From assembly GCF_900108315.1 (NCBI RefSeq), contig NZ_FNVB01000010.1, positions 310,001 through 374,000 of the forward strand: a stretch of DNA of 64,000 nt, given 5' to 3'. The notes below the pieces were generated by a model. That model was not told the DNA's origin. It worked only from the letters and a program-made list of their open reading frames with translations, and made no database searches. Shown here one piece after another: positions 16,685 through 25,706 of this stretch. The position numbers and the translations under genes are program-made. Within the stretch, counting starts at the first letter, position 1. Each line of letters opens with the position of its first letter. Source of the DNA: Saccharopolyspora kobensis. GTDB taxonomy: Bacteria > Actinomycetota > Actinomycetes > Mycobacteriales > Pseudonocardiaceae.

Positions 16685-16880
16685 GCGGACATCGTCGCGG
16701 AAATAGCGGACAGGTGCCTTCCGTGATTCGTGCGAAGATCTGCGCATGACACCCCTTGTCAGCCCGAGTCCTGCTCGACCGCACCCCAGGGGACCGTGAC
16801 GCAGCCCAGCCACAAGAAACCGCACAACGCGAGATCAATCCAGACGCAACCACCACTGAAAATCGCGGAGAGGCGGGACA

Positions 16881-17834
16881 GTGACCACCGAGCGGGTGTT
16901 GCGGCTGCTGGCGCTGCTCCAGCGGCGGCCGTCCTGGACCGCCACCGAGCTGGCCGCCGAGCTCGGCGTCACCGACCGCTCGGTCCGGCGCGACGTGGAG
17001 CGGCTGCGGACGCTCGGCTACCCCGTGCACGCGACGGCGGGCGTCGGCGGCGGCTACCAGCTCGGCGCGGGAACCCGGCTGCCACCGCTGCTCTTCGACG
17101 ACGAGGAGGCCATCGCGACGGCGGTCTCGCTCCGGCTCGCCTCCGGCGGCACGGTCGCGGGAACCGGCGAGGCCGCGCTGAGCGCGCTGGCCAAGCTCGA
17201 CCAGGTCATGCCGCCTCGGCTGCGCGCCGAGGTCCGAGCGGTGCACGGCGCGACCGACACGCTCGTCGGCCCCGGTGTCGAGATCGACGCGGAACTGCTG
17301 GTGTCCCTCGCTCGCGCCTGCCGCGACGCGGTCCGCGTGCGGTTCCGCTACGCCGGTCGCGGCGGCGAGGAGCGCGAGCGAACGGTGGAGCCGGTGCGGA
17401 TGGTCGCCACGCGTCACCGCTGGTACCTGATGGCCTTCGACGTCGACCGCGACGACTGGCGCACGTTCCGCCTCGACCGGATGCGCGACGTGGCGGTGAC
17501 GACCTGGCGCTTCCGCCCGCGAGAGCACCCGGACCCGGCGGCCTACGTACAGCACTCCACCTCCGAAGCGCCGTACCGCCACCTGGCCCGGGTGCGCCTG
17601 CGCGCCACCGCCGCCCAGGTCCGCGAACGGGTGCCGCCCCAGGTGGCGAAGGTCGAGGACGCCGAGGACGGCTGGTGCACCCTCACCGCGGGCGGCAACG
17701 ACCTCCACTGGCTGGCCATGCACATCGCCGCCCTCGACCTCGAAACCGAAGTCCTCGACCCGCCGGAACTCCGCGAAGCGGCGCAACGCCTGGCCCAGCG
17801 GCTGACCGCGATGGCCGCTCCGAAGACGTCCTAA
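16881..17834 (+). CDS. WYL-domain transcriptional regulator (YafY type)
   Basis: 317 residues. The N-terminal winged HTH ('WTATELAAELGVTDRSVRRD') is followed by the WYL domain with the name-giving motif in 'RHRWYLMAFD' and a C-terminal WCX segment. WYL domains sense ligands, often nucleotides. It starts at a GTG with GGAGAGGCGGGA upstream. It is divergent from the DinB/VOC pair, a frequent arrangement for this family, so it probably regulates them and itself. Its stop codon interlocks with that of the convergent permease-hydrolase gene (4-nt overlap), leaving no terminator between them. Confidence 0.88.
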   Translation: MTTERVLRLLALLQRRPSWTATELAAELGVTDRSVRRDVERLRTLGYPVHATAGVGGGYQLGAGTRLPPLLFDDEEAIATAVSLRLASGGTVAGTGEAALSALAKLDQVMPPRLRAEVRAVHGATDTLVGPGVEIDAELLVSLARACRDAVRVRFRYAGRGGEERERTVEPVRMVATRHRWYLMAFDVDRDDWRTFRLDRMRDVAVTTWRFRPREHPDPAAYVQHSTSEAPYRHLARVRLRATAAQVRERVPPQVAKVEDAEDGWCTLTAGGNDLHWLAMHIAALDLETEVLDPPELREAAQRLAQRLTAMAAPKTS

Positions 17835-20056
17835 GTGGACTCAGGTGGCTCGCAGGTGGTTCCCGGAGGCGGTGTGCGCCCGAAGGCCAGGTACCTGTTG
17901 GCGTGCGCGATGGTGCACGCATCACCGGTCAGGTAGAGGGCGTGACCGAAGCCCTTGAACTGCACCGCTGCCGAACCGGGCACGGCCCGGGCCGCGCTCG
18001 CGGGGCCGTCGAAGTCGACCAAGGTGCCGACGCCGAGCAGCGGCGGGAGCTGATCGGCGGGCAGCGGCGCCGGCGGGTTGCGTACCGGGTTCCGCCAGCC
18101 CACGCAGGCCAGCGGGTGCCACAGCGAGTTGCCCGCGAAGTTCGGCGACAAGCGCTCGTCGAGCTCCTTCAGCCGCTGGAACTCCGCGAAGTCGGCGAAA
18201 CCGCGGCCGTCCGCGCAGTGCGTCGCCGACATCCCGACGAAGGCGGGCACCTTCGGGCTGCCGGTGACGTCCTGGACGTACCGGGAGAAACCGGCCGCAT
18301 CACCGGCAGCGGCGCGGTCGACGGCACGGGCGAACCGCTGCCAGTTCGGGAAGTCGGGAGCCTGCCCGGGGCTGATCAGGTCCGGTGCCGCAGCGACCTT
18401 GAGGTCGAAGCCGGTGAAAGCCGCCCGCTCGCCGCGCACCGGGATCGGCGAGCGGTCGGCCGCGGCGACCAGATCGCGCCAGACCGCACCGGCGTCCCGC
18501 CCGCGCAACGCGCAATCGGTGCTCGTCGCGCACCAGGTGGTGAACTCGGCGAACTGGGACTCGATCACCCGGTCCTTGTTCCGGATCGCCGTCTCCACAC
18601 CGTCGATGTGGCTGGAGGTTCCGTCCAGGTACATCGCCCGGACGCGGTCGGGGTACAACCGCGCGTAGGAGACCGCGGTCGTCCCTCCGTACGACGTCGC
18701 GATGAAGCTCAGCTGTTCCTCGCCCAGCGCCTTCCGAGCCGCCTCCGCATCGCGCGCCACGGAGGCCGCGTCGAGGTTGTCGAAGAACTCGGGATCCGCG
18801 CTGCGACAGCGCTCGACGGCAGCCCAGTTCCGCTCGCCCAGCTCCTCGAACTCCGCGGGGTTCTCGGGCACGGTCAACCACGGCCCGCCGGCGAGGCAGT
18901 CGAACGGGATCACGCCGAGATCCGTGGTGTTGCGCGGCGCGAAGCTGACCACGTCGAAGCGCTCCCGCAGGTCGGCGAAGTTGCCCGCCGACTTCTCGAG
19001 GTCATCGATGCCCGACCCGCCCGGCCCGCCGGGAAGCGCGAACGCAGTGCCGATCCGGCGGTGCGTGCCGGTGGCCGGAAGCCGGGCCAGGTCGATGGAG
19101 ATCTTGCGGCCGTCCGGCTTCGACCAGTCCACCGGCACCTCGATGGCGGAGCACTCCAGCTCGCCGCCGCACGGTTGCCACTTCAGCGTGATCGCCGCCG
19201 CACCGGGCGGAACGGCCACCACCGCGGCCAGCAGCGCGGTCACCAAGCCACCGATCGCCAAGGGTCGGCGTCGGCGACGGCCGATCACCACCGCCGCGCC
19301 GGTCAGCGCGGCCACCGGGTAGGCGATCAGCAGCGCCAGCGCCGCCCACGGGGCGAGGATGCCCGGTGCTTCGCCGCCGACGATCTGGTCCGGCAGGTTC
19401 TGGATCATCAGCGAGCCGATCCGGGAGCGCCACGGATCGGCGACCACCTGCGCGCCCATCGGCAGCACGAACAGCAGCACGATCAGCGTGACCAGAGTCG
19501 CAGCGGTGGAGCGGATCACCGCGCCCAGCCCGAGCCCGATCACCGCCACGACCGGCATCACCGCACCGGCCACCAGCAGCCCTGGCAGGACACCGGGATC
19601 GGCGAGGGACGCGCCCAGCGTCCGGCCGTCGAGGAGCACCAGCCCAGCCCGGTCGCCCAGCACGGCCATCGCGGCGAAGTGCATGCCGAACACCAGCACC
19701 TGGCCGGCCACCAGCGAGATCACCGCGAGCGGCGGAACCTTGGCGAACAGGAACAACTGCCGGCTGGGCACGGACACCAGGCTCGTGCGGATGAGCCCGG
19801 TGGCGTGCTCCGAGGTGATCGACAGCGCGCCGAGCGCACCCATCACGAAACAGGCGACCGGAAATCCGGTGCCGAGCCCGGCGCCGATGCTGCTGAACCG
19901 CAGCTGCTCCTGCGCCGACTGACCGTCCAAGCCCTTGGCCATCACGAAGGCGATCCCGGCGCACAGCAGCACGGACAGCGCCGAAGCCGCCAGCAACTGC
20001 GAATTCGACCGCAAGGAGCGGAACTTGAGCCATTCGGCGGCGATCGCATCACGCAT
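17831..20056 (-). CDS. ABC-2 permease fused to an extracellular S33-type hydrolase
   Basis: 741 residues in one uninterrupted frame. Residues 1-265 form an ABC-2 type permease with about six membrane helices and the usual N-terminus 'AAEWLKFRSLRSNSQLLA'. After a basic cluster (GRRRRRP) comes a seventh hydrophobic segment ('LAIGGLVTALLAAVVAV'). A ~450-residue alpha/beta-hydrolase domain of the tripeptidyl-aminopeptidase (S33, SlpD-like) type follows. It shows 'GGPGGSG', the nucleophile elbow 'ATSYGGT', the acid region 'GTLVDFDG', the His in 'KGFGHALY' and a TAP-like C-terminus. The topology puts the hydrolase outside the membrane. The seventh segment looks like the old signal peptide of a separate enzyme. 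It is coupled to the ATPase gene (TGATG). Confidence 0.8.
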   Translation of the reverse strand: MRDAIAAEWLKFRSLRSNSQLLAASALSVLLCAGIAFVMAKGLDGQSAQEQLRFSSIGAGLGTGFPVACFVMGALGALSITSEHATGLIRTSLVSVPSRQLFLFAKVPPLAVISLVAGQVLVFGMHFAAMAVLGDRAGLVLLDGRTLGASLADPGVLPGLLVAGAVMPVVAVIGLGLGAVIRSTAATLVTLIVLLFVLPMGAQVVADPWRSRIGSLMIQNLPDQIVGGEAPGILAPWAALALLIAYPVAALTGAAVVIGRRRRRPLAIGGLVTALLAAVVAVPPGAAAITLKWQPCGGELECSAIEVPVDWSKPDGRKISIDLARLPATGTHRRIGTAFALPGGPGGSGIDDLEKSAGNFADLRERFDVVSFAPRNTTDLGVIPFDCLAGGPWLTVPENPAEFEELGERNWAAVERCRSADPEFFDNLDAASVARDAEAARKALGEEQLSFIATSYGGTTAVSYARLYPDRVRAMYLDGTSSHIDGVETAIRNKDRVIESQFAEFTTWCATSTDCALRGRDAGAVWRDLVAAADRSPIPVRGERAAFTGFDLKVAAAPDLISPGQAPDFPNWQRFARAVDRAAAGDAAGFSRYVQDVTGSPKVPAFVGMSATHCADGRGFADFAEFQRLKELDERLSPNFAGNSLWHPLACVGWRNPVRNPPAPLPADQLPPLLGVGTLVDFDGPASAARAVPGSAAVQFKGFGHALYLTGDACTIAHANRYLAFGRTPPPGTTCEPPEST

Positions 20057-20961
20057 CAGGCGGCCCTCCCCGCGCTGAACTCGACGCTTCCGCCGGTCAG
20101 CTCCATGAAGGCGTCCTCCAGCGAAGCGGTGCGCGGCGTCAGCTCGCTCAGCGCGATCCCGTTCGCCAGAGCGAGCTCGCCGATCCGCCCGGCGTCCAAG
20201 CCGCGCACCGCCAGCCCGCCGTCCTCAGCGCGCACGTCGGCGCCGCCGGCGCGCAACACCGCTTCGAGCCTCCGCTGATCCGCTGCTTTGACCAGCACGC
20301 CGCGCTCGAAGCGCTTCAGGACCTCGTCGGTGGTGGCGTCGGCGACGAGCCTGCCGCGACCGATGACCACCACGCGATCCGCGGTCAGCGCCATCTCCGC
20401 CATCACGTGGCTGGACACCAGCACAGCGCGCCCTTCGGCGGCCATGCCGCGGAACAGCTCGCGGATCCAGCGGATGCCCTCCGGGTCGAGCCCGTTGATC
20501 GGCTCGTCGAACATCAGCACCCCGGGATCGCCGAGCAGCGCGGCGGCGATCCCGAGGCGCTGGCGCATTCCCAGCGAGAACCCGGCGATCCGCCGGTCGG
20601 CGACGTCGGTCAGTCCCACCTCCGCCAGCACCTCGCCCACCCGACGGGCGTGGATCCCGTTGCTGCGGGCGATGCACCGCAGGTGCGCGGCGGCGCGGCG
20701 TCCACCGTGGACGTCTCCGGCGTCGAGCAGCGCGCCGACTTCGCGCATGGGCGCCTTCAGCGAGCTGTACGGGCGGCCGCCCACCAGCGCGGTGCCGGCG
20801 TCGGGTTCCTCCAGCCCCAGCACCATCCGCATCGTGGTCGACTTGCCCGCACCGTTGGGGCCGAGGAAACCGGTCACGACGCCCGGTTCCACCGCGAATG
20901 ACACGTCGTCCACCGCGGTCGCGCCGCCGTAGCGCTTCGTCAGTCCGGCTATTTCGATCAT
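20056..20961 (-). CDS. ABC transporter ATP-binding protein
   Basis: 301 residues of the multidrug/antibiotic-efflux (CcmA/DrrA-like) class. It shows Walker A 'GPNGAGKST', a variant signature 'FSLGMRQRLGIAAALL' (LSGGQ replaced by FSLGM), Walker B 'VLMFDEP' and the H-loop 'SSHVMAEM'. A ~80-residue C-terminal extension is typical of DrrA-like proteins. It starts at the ATG at 20961. The stop codon overlaps the start of the permease-hydrolase gene by one base. It works with that permease as a two-component exporter; the substrate is unknown. It is divergent from the histidine kinase gene. Confidence 0.9.
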   Translation of the reverse strand: MIEIAGLTKRYGGATAVDDVSFAVEPGVVTGFLGPNGAGKSTTMRMVLGLEEPDAGTALVGGRPYSSLKAPMREVGALLDAGDVHGGRRAAAHLRCIARSNGIHARRVGEVLAEVGLTDVADRRIAGFSLGMRQRLGIAAALLGDPGVLMFDEPINGLDPEGIRWIRELFRGMAAEGRAVLVSSHVMAEMALTADRVVVIGRGRLVADATTDEVLKRFERGVLVKAADQRRLEAVLRAGGADVRAEDGGLAVRGLDAGRIGELALANGIALSELTPRTASLEDAFMELTGGSVEFSAGRAA

Positions 20962-21041
20962 GCGTCCAGGCTCGGGCGACGGCTCTCCCCGGACCATCCG
21001 CCTGAGCCCCGCCTCGGGGTGGAATTCTGCGCCGCCCGGGG

Positions 21042-21059
21042 TAGGCCTGGACCTACCGC
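21042..21059. promoter_or_regulatory. Putative response-regulator operator
   Basis: An inverted repeat GGTAGG-N6-CCTACC lies in the 130-bp gap between the divergent ATPase and histidine-kinase genes. It is the most obvious dyad there and suits binding by the NarL/LuxR-type regulator encoded downstream. Inference only. Confidence 0.45.
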
Positions 21060-21090
21060 GCTCGCCGCACCGGCCCGGCAGACTGCTCGT

Positions 21091-22200
21091 GTGCGCTGGT
21101 TGCTCCGACACCCCACCGGTCTGCTCCTGAACGCGGCCACCGGGCTGCTCGCGTGGCCGCTGCTCGTCGTGCTGGCCGGTCGTGCGGTGCTGAAGCTGGG
21201 CCTCGACCGGCCGCGCGTCTTCCGCGAGCTGACCGCGTTCCAGCGCACATGGGCAGGTCGGGTGCTGGGACGCGAGATCGGCGCGTCGGATCGGCGCGAC
21301 CGCGAACTGACCTGGCTGGCGGTGCACGCCGTCGTCGGACCCGCCTGCCTGATCGTTCCGGCGGGGCTGCCCTACTTCGCCAACTCGGTCCTCCACCTGC
21401 GCGTGGTGGAGCCCACCCGGCTGGTGACGATCACCCTGTCCGCTGCCATCGTGGCCTTGATCGCGATCGGAGCGGCTTCCATCCCGCTGCTGAACGGAAT
21501 GCAAGCCCGCCTGGCCGAACGCCTGCTGCAGCCGGCTTCTTCGCTGCGAGCACGGGTCACGGAGCTCGCCCGGTCCCGCGCGGCCGCCGTCGACGCCCAG
21601 GCCACCGAGCTGCGCCGGATCGAACGCGACCTGCACGACGGCGCGCAGGCCCGGCTGATCGCCGTCCGGATGAGCCTGGGCCTGGCCAAGAACTCCACCG
21701 ATCCCGACCAGGTGCGCGAACTGCTGCAGGAAGCGTGGGACTCGGCAGGGCTGGCGCTGCAGGACCTCCGCGCACTGGTGCGCGGCATCCACCCACCGGT
21801 GCTCTCCGACCGCGGACTGCCCGGCGCGATCCAAGCCGCCGCCCTGCTCTGCCCGGTGCCGGTCGACGTGGACGTGGAGCTGCCCGCCCGCCCGGAAGCA
21901 CCGGTGGAATCGGCGATGTACTTCGCCGCCGCCGAAGCGCTCACCAACATCGCCAAGCACAGCGACGCGAGCCGCGCCTGGATCAGGCTGCGCCACTCGT
22001 CGGGCGTGCTGCGGCTGCGGGTGGGCGATGATGGACGCGGCGGAGCCGATCCGGCCGCCGGCACCGGCCTCGCCGGAATGCGGCGCCGGCTGTCCGCCTT
22101 CGACGGAACCCTCGCGGTGCGCAGCCCGGCGGGCGGTCCGACCGAACTCACCATGGAGCTGCCGTGCGCGTTGTCATCGCCGAAGATCTCGCACTCCTGA
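21091..22200 (+). CDS. Sensor histidine kinase (NarL/DesK class)
   Basis: About 369 residues. Two to four N-terminal hydrophobic segments are followed by the HisKA_3 dimerisation domain with the phospho-acceptor His in 'RRIERDLHDGAQARL' and a HATPase domain ('AEALTNIAKHSDAS', 'VGDDGRGG', 'GTGLAGM'). This class pairs with LuxR-type regulators. The GTG at 21091 ('VRWLLRHP') is preferred; the frame extends to 21019 but that region holds the operator. The 3' end overlaps the response-regulator gene by 37 nt. The context beside an ABC exporter suggests an envelope-stress or antibiotic-sensing system. Confidence 0.9.
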   Translation: MRWLLRHPTGLLLNAATGLLAWPLLVVLAGRAVLKLGLDRPRVFRELTAFQRTWAGRVLGREIGASDRRDRELTWLAVHAVVGPACLIVPAGLPYFANSVLHLRVVEPTRLVTITLSAAIVALIAIGAASIPLLNGMQARLAERLLQPASSLRARVTELARSRAAAVDAQATELRRIERDLHDGAQARLIAVRMSLGLAKNSTDPDQVRELLQEAWDSAGLALQDLRALVRGIHPPVLSDRGLPGAIQAAALLCPVPVDVDVELPARPEAPVESAMYFAAAEALTNIAKHSDASRAWIRLRHSSGVLRLRVGDDGRGGADPAAGTGLAGMRRRLSAFDGTLAVRSPAGGPTELTMELPCALSSPKISHS

Positions 22201-22832
22201 GAGACGGCCTGATCAGGCTGCTCACAGCGCACGGCTTCGACGTCGTCGAGGCCGTCGGCAACGGCCCGATGCTGCGCGAGGCCCTGCTCCGCCACCTCCC
22301 CGACGTGGCCGTGGTGGACGTCCGCCTGCCGCCCACGCTGGCCGACGAGGGCTTGCGCGTCGCGCTGGAGGTCCGCGAGCAGCACCCGGGGCTGCCGGTG
22401 CTGATCCTCTCCGAGTACGTGGACCAGCTCTACGCCCGCGAGCTGCTGTCCGACCGCGCCGGAGCGGTCGGCTACCTGCTCAAGGACCGGGTCGGCGAGG
22501 TCGACCAGTTCGTCGAATCGGTGCGTCGCGTGGCGGCGGGCGGAACGGCGATGGACACCGAGGTGATCAACCAGCTGCTGACCCGCCAGCAACGCCACGA
22601 ACCGCTGGCCGCCCTGACCCCGAAGGAGCGCCAGGTCCTCGCCCTGATGGCCGAAGGCCTCTCCAACGCCGCAATAGCAACCCGCATGTCGGTGACGGAC
22701 AAAGCGATCGGCAAGCACACCAACAACATCTTCACCAAGCTCGCCCTACCCCCGTCAGAGGACCAGAACCGCAGGGTGATGGCAGTCCTCACCTACCTGG
22801 AAGCAGAACCAGTCCTGCGCCCCAAACCCTGA
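22164..22832 (+). CDS. LuxR/NarL-family response regulator
   Basis: 222 residues. The receiver domain has acidic residues 'AED' at the N-terminus, the phosphorylatable Asp in 'VAVVDVRLPP' and the conserved Lys in 'GYLLKDR'. The C-terminal LuxR-type HTH is 'LTPKERQVLALMAEGLSNAAIATRM'-like with recognition helix 'TDKAIGKHTNNIFTKL'. It starts at a GTG inside the kinase gene, so translation is coupled. It is the cognate partner of the kinase and probably controls the divergent ABC operon. Confidence 0.92.
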   Translation: MRVVIAEDLALLRDGLIRLLTAHGFDVVEAVGNGPMLREALLRHLPDVAVVDVRLPPTLADEGLRVALEVREQHPGLPVLILSEYVDQLYARELLSDRAGAVGYLLKDRVGEVDQFVESVRRVAAGGTAMDTEVINQLLTRQQRHEPLAALTPKERQVLALMAEGLSNAAIATRMSVTDKAIGKHTNNIFTKLALPPSEDQNRRVMAVLTYLEAEPVLRPKP

Positions 22833-22862
22833 CCACCGGCCCCCACCCCCGGAACCAAAGAA

Positions 22863-22971
22863 CGCAATTTCAATTGAAGTTGCACACGTCGTCGGCGTGT
22901 CGGGTGCCCAACACGCCGACGGCACCGCAACTTCAATTGAAATCAGACGTCCAATTTCCATTGAAATTGCG
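22863..22971. repeat. Palindromic repeat element, family 1, copy 3
   Basis: A left unit GCAATTTCAATTGAAGTTGC and right units with CTTCAATTGAAATC and AATTTCCATTGAAATTGC flank a central hairpin (GTCGGCGTGTCGGG with the near-complement CCCAACACGCCGAC). The right pair is again centred on GACGT. It lies in the convergent gap between the response regulator and truA. Confidence 0.85.
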
Positions 22972-23004
22972 TCCGTCCACGGCTCGACGCGAGTCGGGAA
23001 GCGG

Positions 23005-23883
23005 TCAGGGGCGGGTGCGGACGGCCCGGGTTTGGGTGGCTCGGGCCTCGAGGTCTTCGTCCGGGGGGTAGTCGACCGCCGTGAGGGTCAGGCCGTGGGC
23101 CGGGGCCACCGCTGTGGTCCGGGTTTCCGAGCCGAGGACCTCGGCGGGCCACGGGGTTCTCCGGCGGCCGTCACCGACCATCAGGAGGGTGCCCACCAGG
23201 CTTCGGACCATCGAGTGGCAGAAGGCGTCCGCGCTCACCTTCGCGACGATCAGGTGGTCGTCGACGCGCTCCCACTCGAAGCGCTGCAGCTCGCGCACCG
23301 TGGTCGCGCCTTCGCGGGGCTTGCAGTACGCCGCGAAGTCGTTGAGGCCCAGCAGTTCCCGGGACGCCGCGTTGAGGGCCGCGACCTCCAGCGGACGGTT
23401 CCAGGCGAGGGTGTCGCGGCGGCGCAGCGGGTCGACGCCCCAGGGCGCGTCCGACACCTGGTAGCGGTAGTGGCGGCGCAGCGCCGAGAAGCGGGCGTCG
23501 AACGCGGGCGGCACCACGCGAGCGCCCAGCACTCGCACGTCCGCGGGCAGGATGCGGTTCCACCGGTGCACCATCCGCGCCAGGTCCGGAACGCCTTGCG
23601 CGTCAACGGGAACCCGGCTGGCACCGGGCTCGTGCGGGACCGCGTCGAGGTGCACGACCTGACCCGAAGCGTGCACGCCGGAGTCCGTGCGGCCGGCCAC
23701 CACCACCGAGCGCGGCACCGACCGACCCGGCGGCTGCTTCGCCAGCGCGTCCTCCAGCAGTCCCTGCACGGTGCGCTGGCCCGGTTGCTTGGCCCAGCCG
23801 CAGAAGTCGGTGCCGTCGTAGGAGACGTCGAGGCGCACGCGAACGAGCCCGCCATCCCCAGCGGGGACGACGGGCTCGTTCAC
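23005..23883 (-). CDS. truA: tRNA pseudouridine(38-40) synthase TruA
   Basis: 292 residues. Two pseudouridine-synthase halves are present; the catalytic Asp lies in 'VVAGRTDSGVHA', and further family motifs are 'DARFSALRRHYRY' and 'HSMVRSLVGTLL'. It modifies uridines in the tRNA anticodon arm. It starts at a GTG and lies 17 nt downstream of rplQ, the common actinobacterial order rpoA-rplQ-truA, so it is the last gene of the alpha operon. Confidence 0.95.
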   Translation of the reverse strand: MNEPVVPAGDGGLVRVRLDVSYDGTDFCGWAKQPGQRTVQGLLEDALAKQPPGRSVPRSVVVAGRTDSGVHASGQVVHLDAVPHEPGASRVPVDAQGVPDLARMVHRWNRILPADVRVLGARVVPPAFDARFSALRRHYRYQVSDAPWGVDPLRRRDTLAWNRPLEVAALNAASRELLGLNDFAAYCKPREGATTVRELQRFEWERVDDHLIVAKVSADAFCHSMVRSLVGTLLMVGDGRRRTPWPAEVLGSETRTTAVAPAHGLTLTAVDYPPDEDLEARATQTRAVRTRP

Positions 23884-23900
23884 AGCACTGCGTGCCGGAA

Positions 23901-24431
23901 TCAGGACTCGTCCTTCTTCTCGGCAGCGGTGTCCTCGGCCTTGGCCTCGGTCTCGGCGGTCTCCGCCGGGGCCTCGGCAGCCTCGGTGGTCTCGGCCGCG
24001 GGGGCCTCCTCCACCTTCGGCTCGTCCTTGGCGAACTTCGTGCCGCGAGCGGCCTCCGCCTCGGTGGTGACCAGCTGCTCGGTCACCAGCGCGATGACGG
24101 CCATCTTCGCGTTGTCACCCTTGCGCGGCATCGTCTTGATGATGCGGGTGTAACCGCCGTTGCGGTCCGCGAAGTGCGGGCCGATCTCGGCGAAGAGCTT
24201 GTGCACGACGTCCTTGTCGCGGACGGTCTTCAGGACCTCGCGACGGTTGTGCAGGTCACCCTTCTTGGCCTTGGTGATCAGCCGCTCGGCGATCGGCCGC
24301 AGCCGCTTCGCCTTCGCCTCGGTGGTGGTGATCCGGCCGTGCTCGAACAGCGCGGTGGCCAGGTTGGCCATGATGAGCCGCTCGTGGGCCGGCGACCCGC
24401 CGAAACGCGGACCCTTGGTCGGGGTGGGCAT
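23901..24431 (-). CDS. rplQ: 50S ribosomal protein L17
   Basis: 176 residues. The conserved L17 core is residues 1-115 ('[19 protein letters not shown]', '[19 protein letters not shown]', 'GGYTRIIK'). A ~55-residue Ala/Glu-rich acidic tail follows, seen in many actinobacterial L17 proteins and absent from the E. coli protein. RBS GAGAGGAGC lies 5 nt before the ATG. It sits between rpoA and truA. Confidence 0.97.
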   Translation of the reverse strand: MPTPTKGPRFGGSPAHERLIMANLATALFEHGRITTTEAKAKRLRPIAERLITKAKKGDLHNRREVLKTVRDKDVVHKLFAEIGPHFADRNGGYTRIIKTMPRKGDNAKMAVIALVTEQLVTTEAEAARGTKFAKDEPKVEEAPAAETTEAAEAPAETAETEAKAEDTAAEKKDES

Positions 24432-24478
24432 CGGTTGCTCCTCTCAGGGCGCGCCGGAACCCCGGACGCGCAACACAG

Positions 24479-25561
24479 CTACAGCTGCTCTGTCTCCGCG
24501 TAGTCCTGACCGTCGTCGAAGCCGTTGTCCTCGACGGCGCCGACCGAACCGATGGTGGTCTCCTCCTCGGAGGACCAGCCCTCGGCCGGGTACTCGGCAG
24601 CCGCGGCGGACGGGTCGAACCCGGGCGGGCTGTCCTTGAGCGCGAGCCCAAGGCCGGCCAGCTTCATCTTGACCTCGTCGATGGACTTCGCACCGAAGTT
24701 GCGGATGTCCAGCAGGTCGGCCTCGCTGCGCGAGACCAGCTCGCCGACGGTGTGGATGCCCTCCCGCTTGAGGCAGTTGTAGGAGCGCACCGTCAGGTCG
24801 AGGTCCTCGATCGGCATCGCGTAGGCCGCGATCGTGTCCGCCTCGGCGGGCGACGGGCCGATCTCGATGCCCTCGGCATCGACGTTGAGCTCGCGGGCGA
24901 GCCCGAACAGCTCGACGAGAGTGCGACCGGCCGACGCCACCGCGTCACGCGGGGTGATGGACGGCTTGCTCTCGACGTCGAGGACCAGCTTGTCGAAGTC
25001 CGTGCGCTGCTCGACACGGGTCGCCTCGACCTTGTAGGTCACCTTCAGCACCGGCGAGTAGATCGAGTCCACCGGGATGCGGCCGATCTCGGCGCCGGTC
25101 TGCTTGTTCTGCATCGCGGGGACGTAGCCACGACCGCGCTCGACGACGAGCTCGATCTCCAGCTTGCCCTTCGCGTTCAGCGTGGCGATGTGCAGATCGG
25201 GGTTGTGCACCGTGACACCCGCCGGCGGCACGATGTCCGCGGCGGTGACCTCACCCGGCCCCTGCTTGCGCAGGTACATGGTCACCGGCTCGTCTTCCTC
25301 GGAGCTGACGACCAGCTCCTTGATGTTCAGGATGACGTCGGTGACGTCCTCCTTCACACCCGGAATCGTGGTGAACTCGTGCAGCACACCGTCGATGCGC
25401 AGGCTGGTGACCGCCGCCCCCGGGATGGAGGAGAGCAGCGTGCGGCGCAACGAGTTGCCCAGGGTGTAACCGAAGCCCGGCTCCAGCGGCTCGATGACGA
25501 ACCGGGAACGGGTCTCCGACACCACCTCTTCGGACAGTGTGGGTCGCTGGGAGATGAGCAC
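24479..25561 (-). CDS. rpoA: RNA polymerase alpha subunit
   Basis: 360 residues. The N-terminal assembly domain (about 1-230) has '[22 protein letters not shown]'. The C-terminal domain has '[21 protein letters not shown]', which contains the Arg equivalent to E. coli R265 used for UP-element contact. A ~40-residue acidic tail ends the protein. It starts at a GTG with GGAAAGGAAAC upstream. Two tandem hairpins separate it from rpsD, so its level may be set independently of the ribosomal genes. Confidence 0.98.
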   Translation of the reverse strand: MLISQRPTLSEEVVSETRSRFVIEPLEPGFGYTLGNSLRRTLLSSIPGAAVTSLRIDGVLHEFTTIPGVKEDVTDVILNIKELVVSSEEDEPVTMYLRKQGPGEVTAADIVPPAGVTVHNPDLHIATLNAKGKLEIELVVERGRGYVPAMQNKQTGAEIGRIPVDSIYSPVLKVTYKVEATRVEQRTDFDKLVLDVESKPSITPRDAVASAGRTLVELFGLARELNVDAEGIEIGPSPAEADTIAAYAMPIEDLDLTVRSYNCLKREGIHTVGELVSRSEADLLDIRNFGAKSIDEVKMKLAGLGLALKDSPPGFDPSAAAAEYPAEGWSSEEETTIGSVGAVEDNGFDDGQDYAETEQL

Positions 25562-25631
25562 TTGAGTTTCCTTTCCTCACGGCGCCCGCTATTTGACGCC
25601 GATGGAATGGCGTGCCCGCGAAGTGCGGGCC

Positions 25632-25700
25632 GGTGGCGGATTCCTGCACCGCCACCGCTGGCTGCGAGCCGCCGACGACCGCAGCGGCGGTCGTCGGCGG
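25632..25700 (-). terminator. Tandem hairpins between rpsD and rpoA
   Basis: In the 145-bp gap, GGTGGCGG/CCGCCACC (25632-25639 / 25649-25656) and a 14-bp perfect stem CCGCCGACGACCGC (25669-25682 / 25687-25700) follow each other. On the minus strand they come directly after the rpsD stop codon. They may act as an attenuator or RNA-processing barrier between ribosomal genes and rpoA. Confidence 0.55.
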
Positions 25701-25706
25701 GACGCG

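Noticed and set aside
1680-22971. CRISPR array or attachment sites formed by the AT-rich units
   Set aside because: The units are not regularly spaced by unique spacers, and no cas, integrase or tRNA gene is adjacent.
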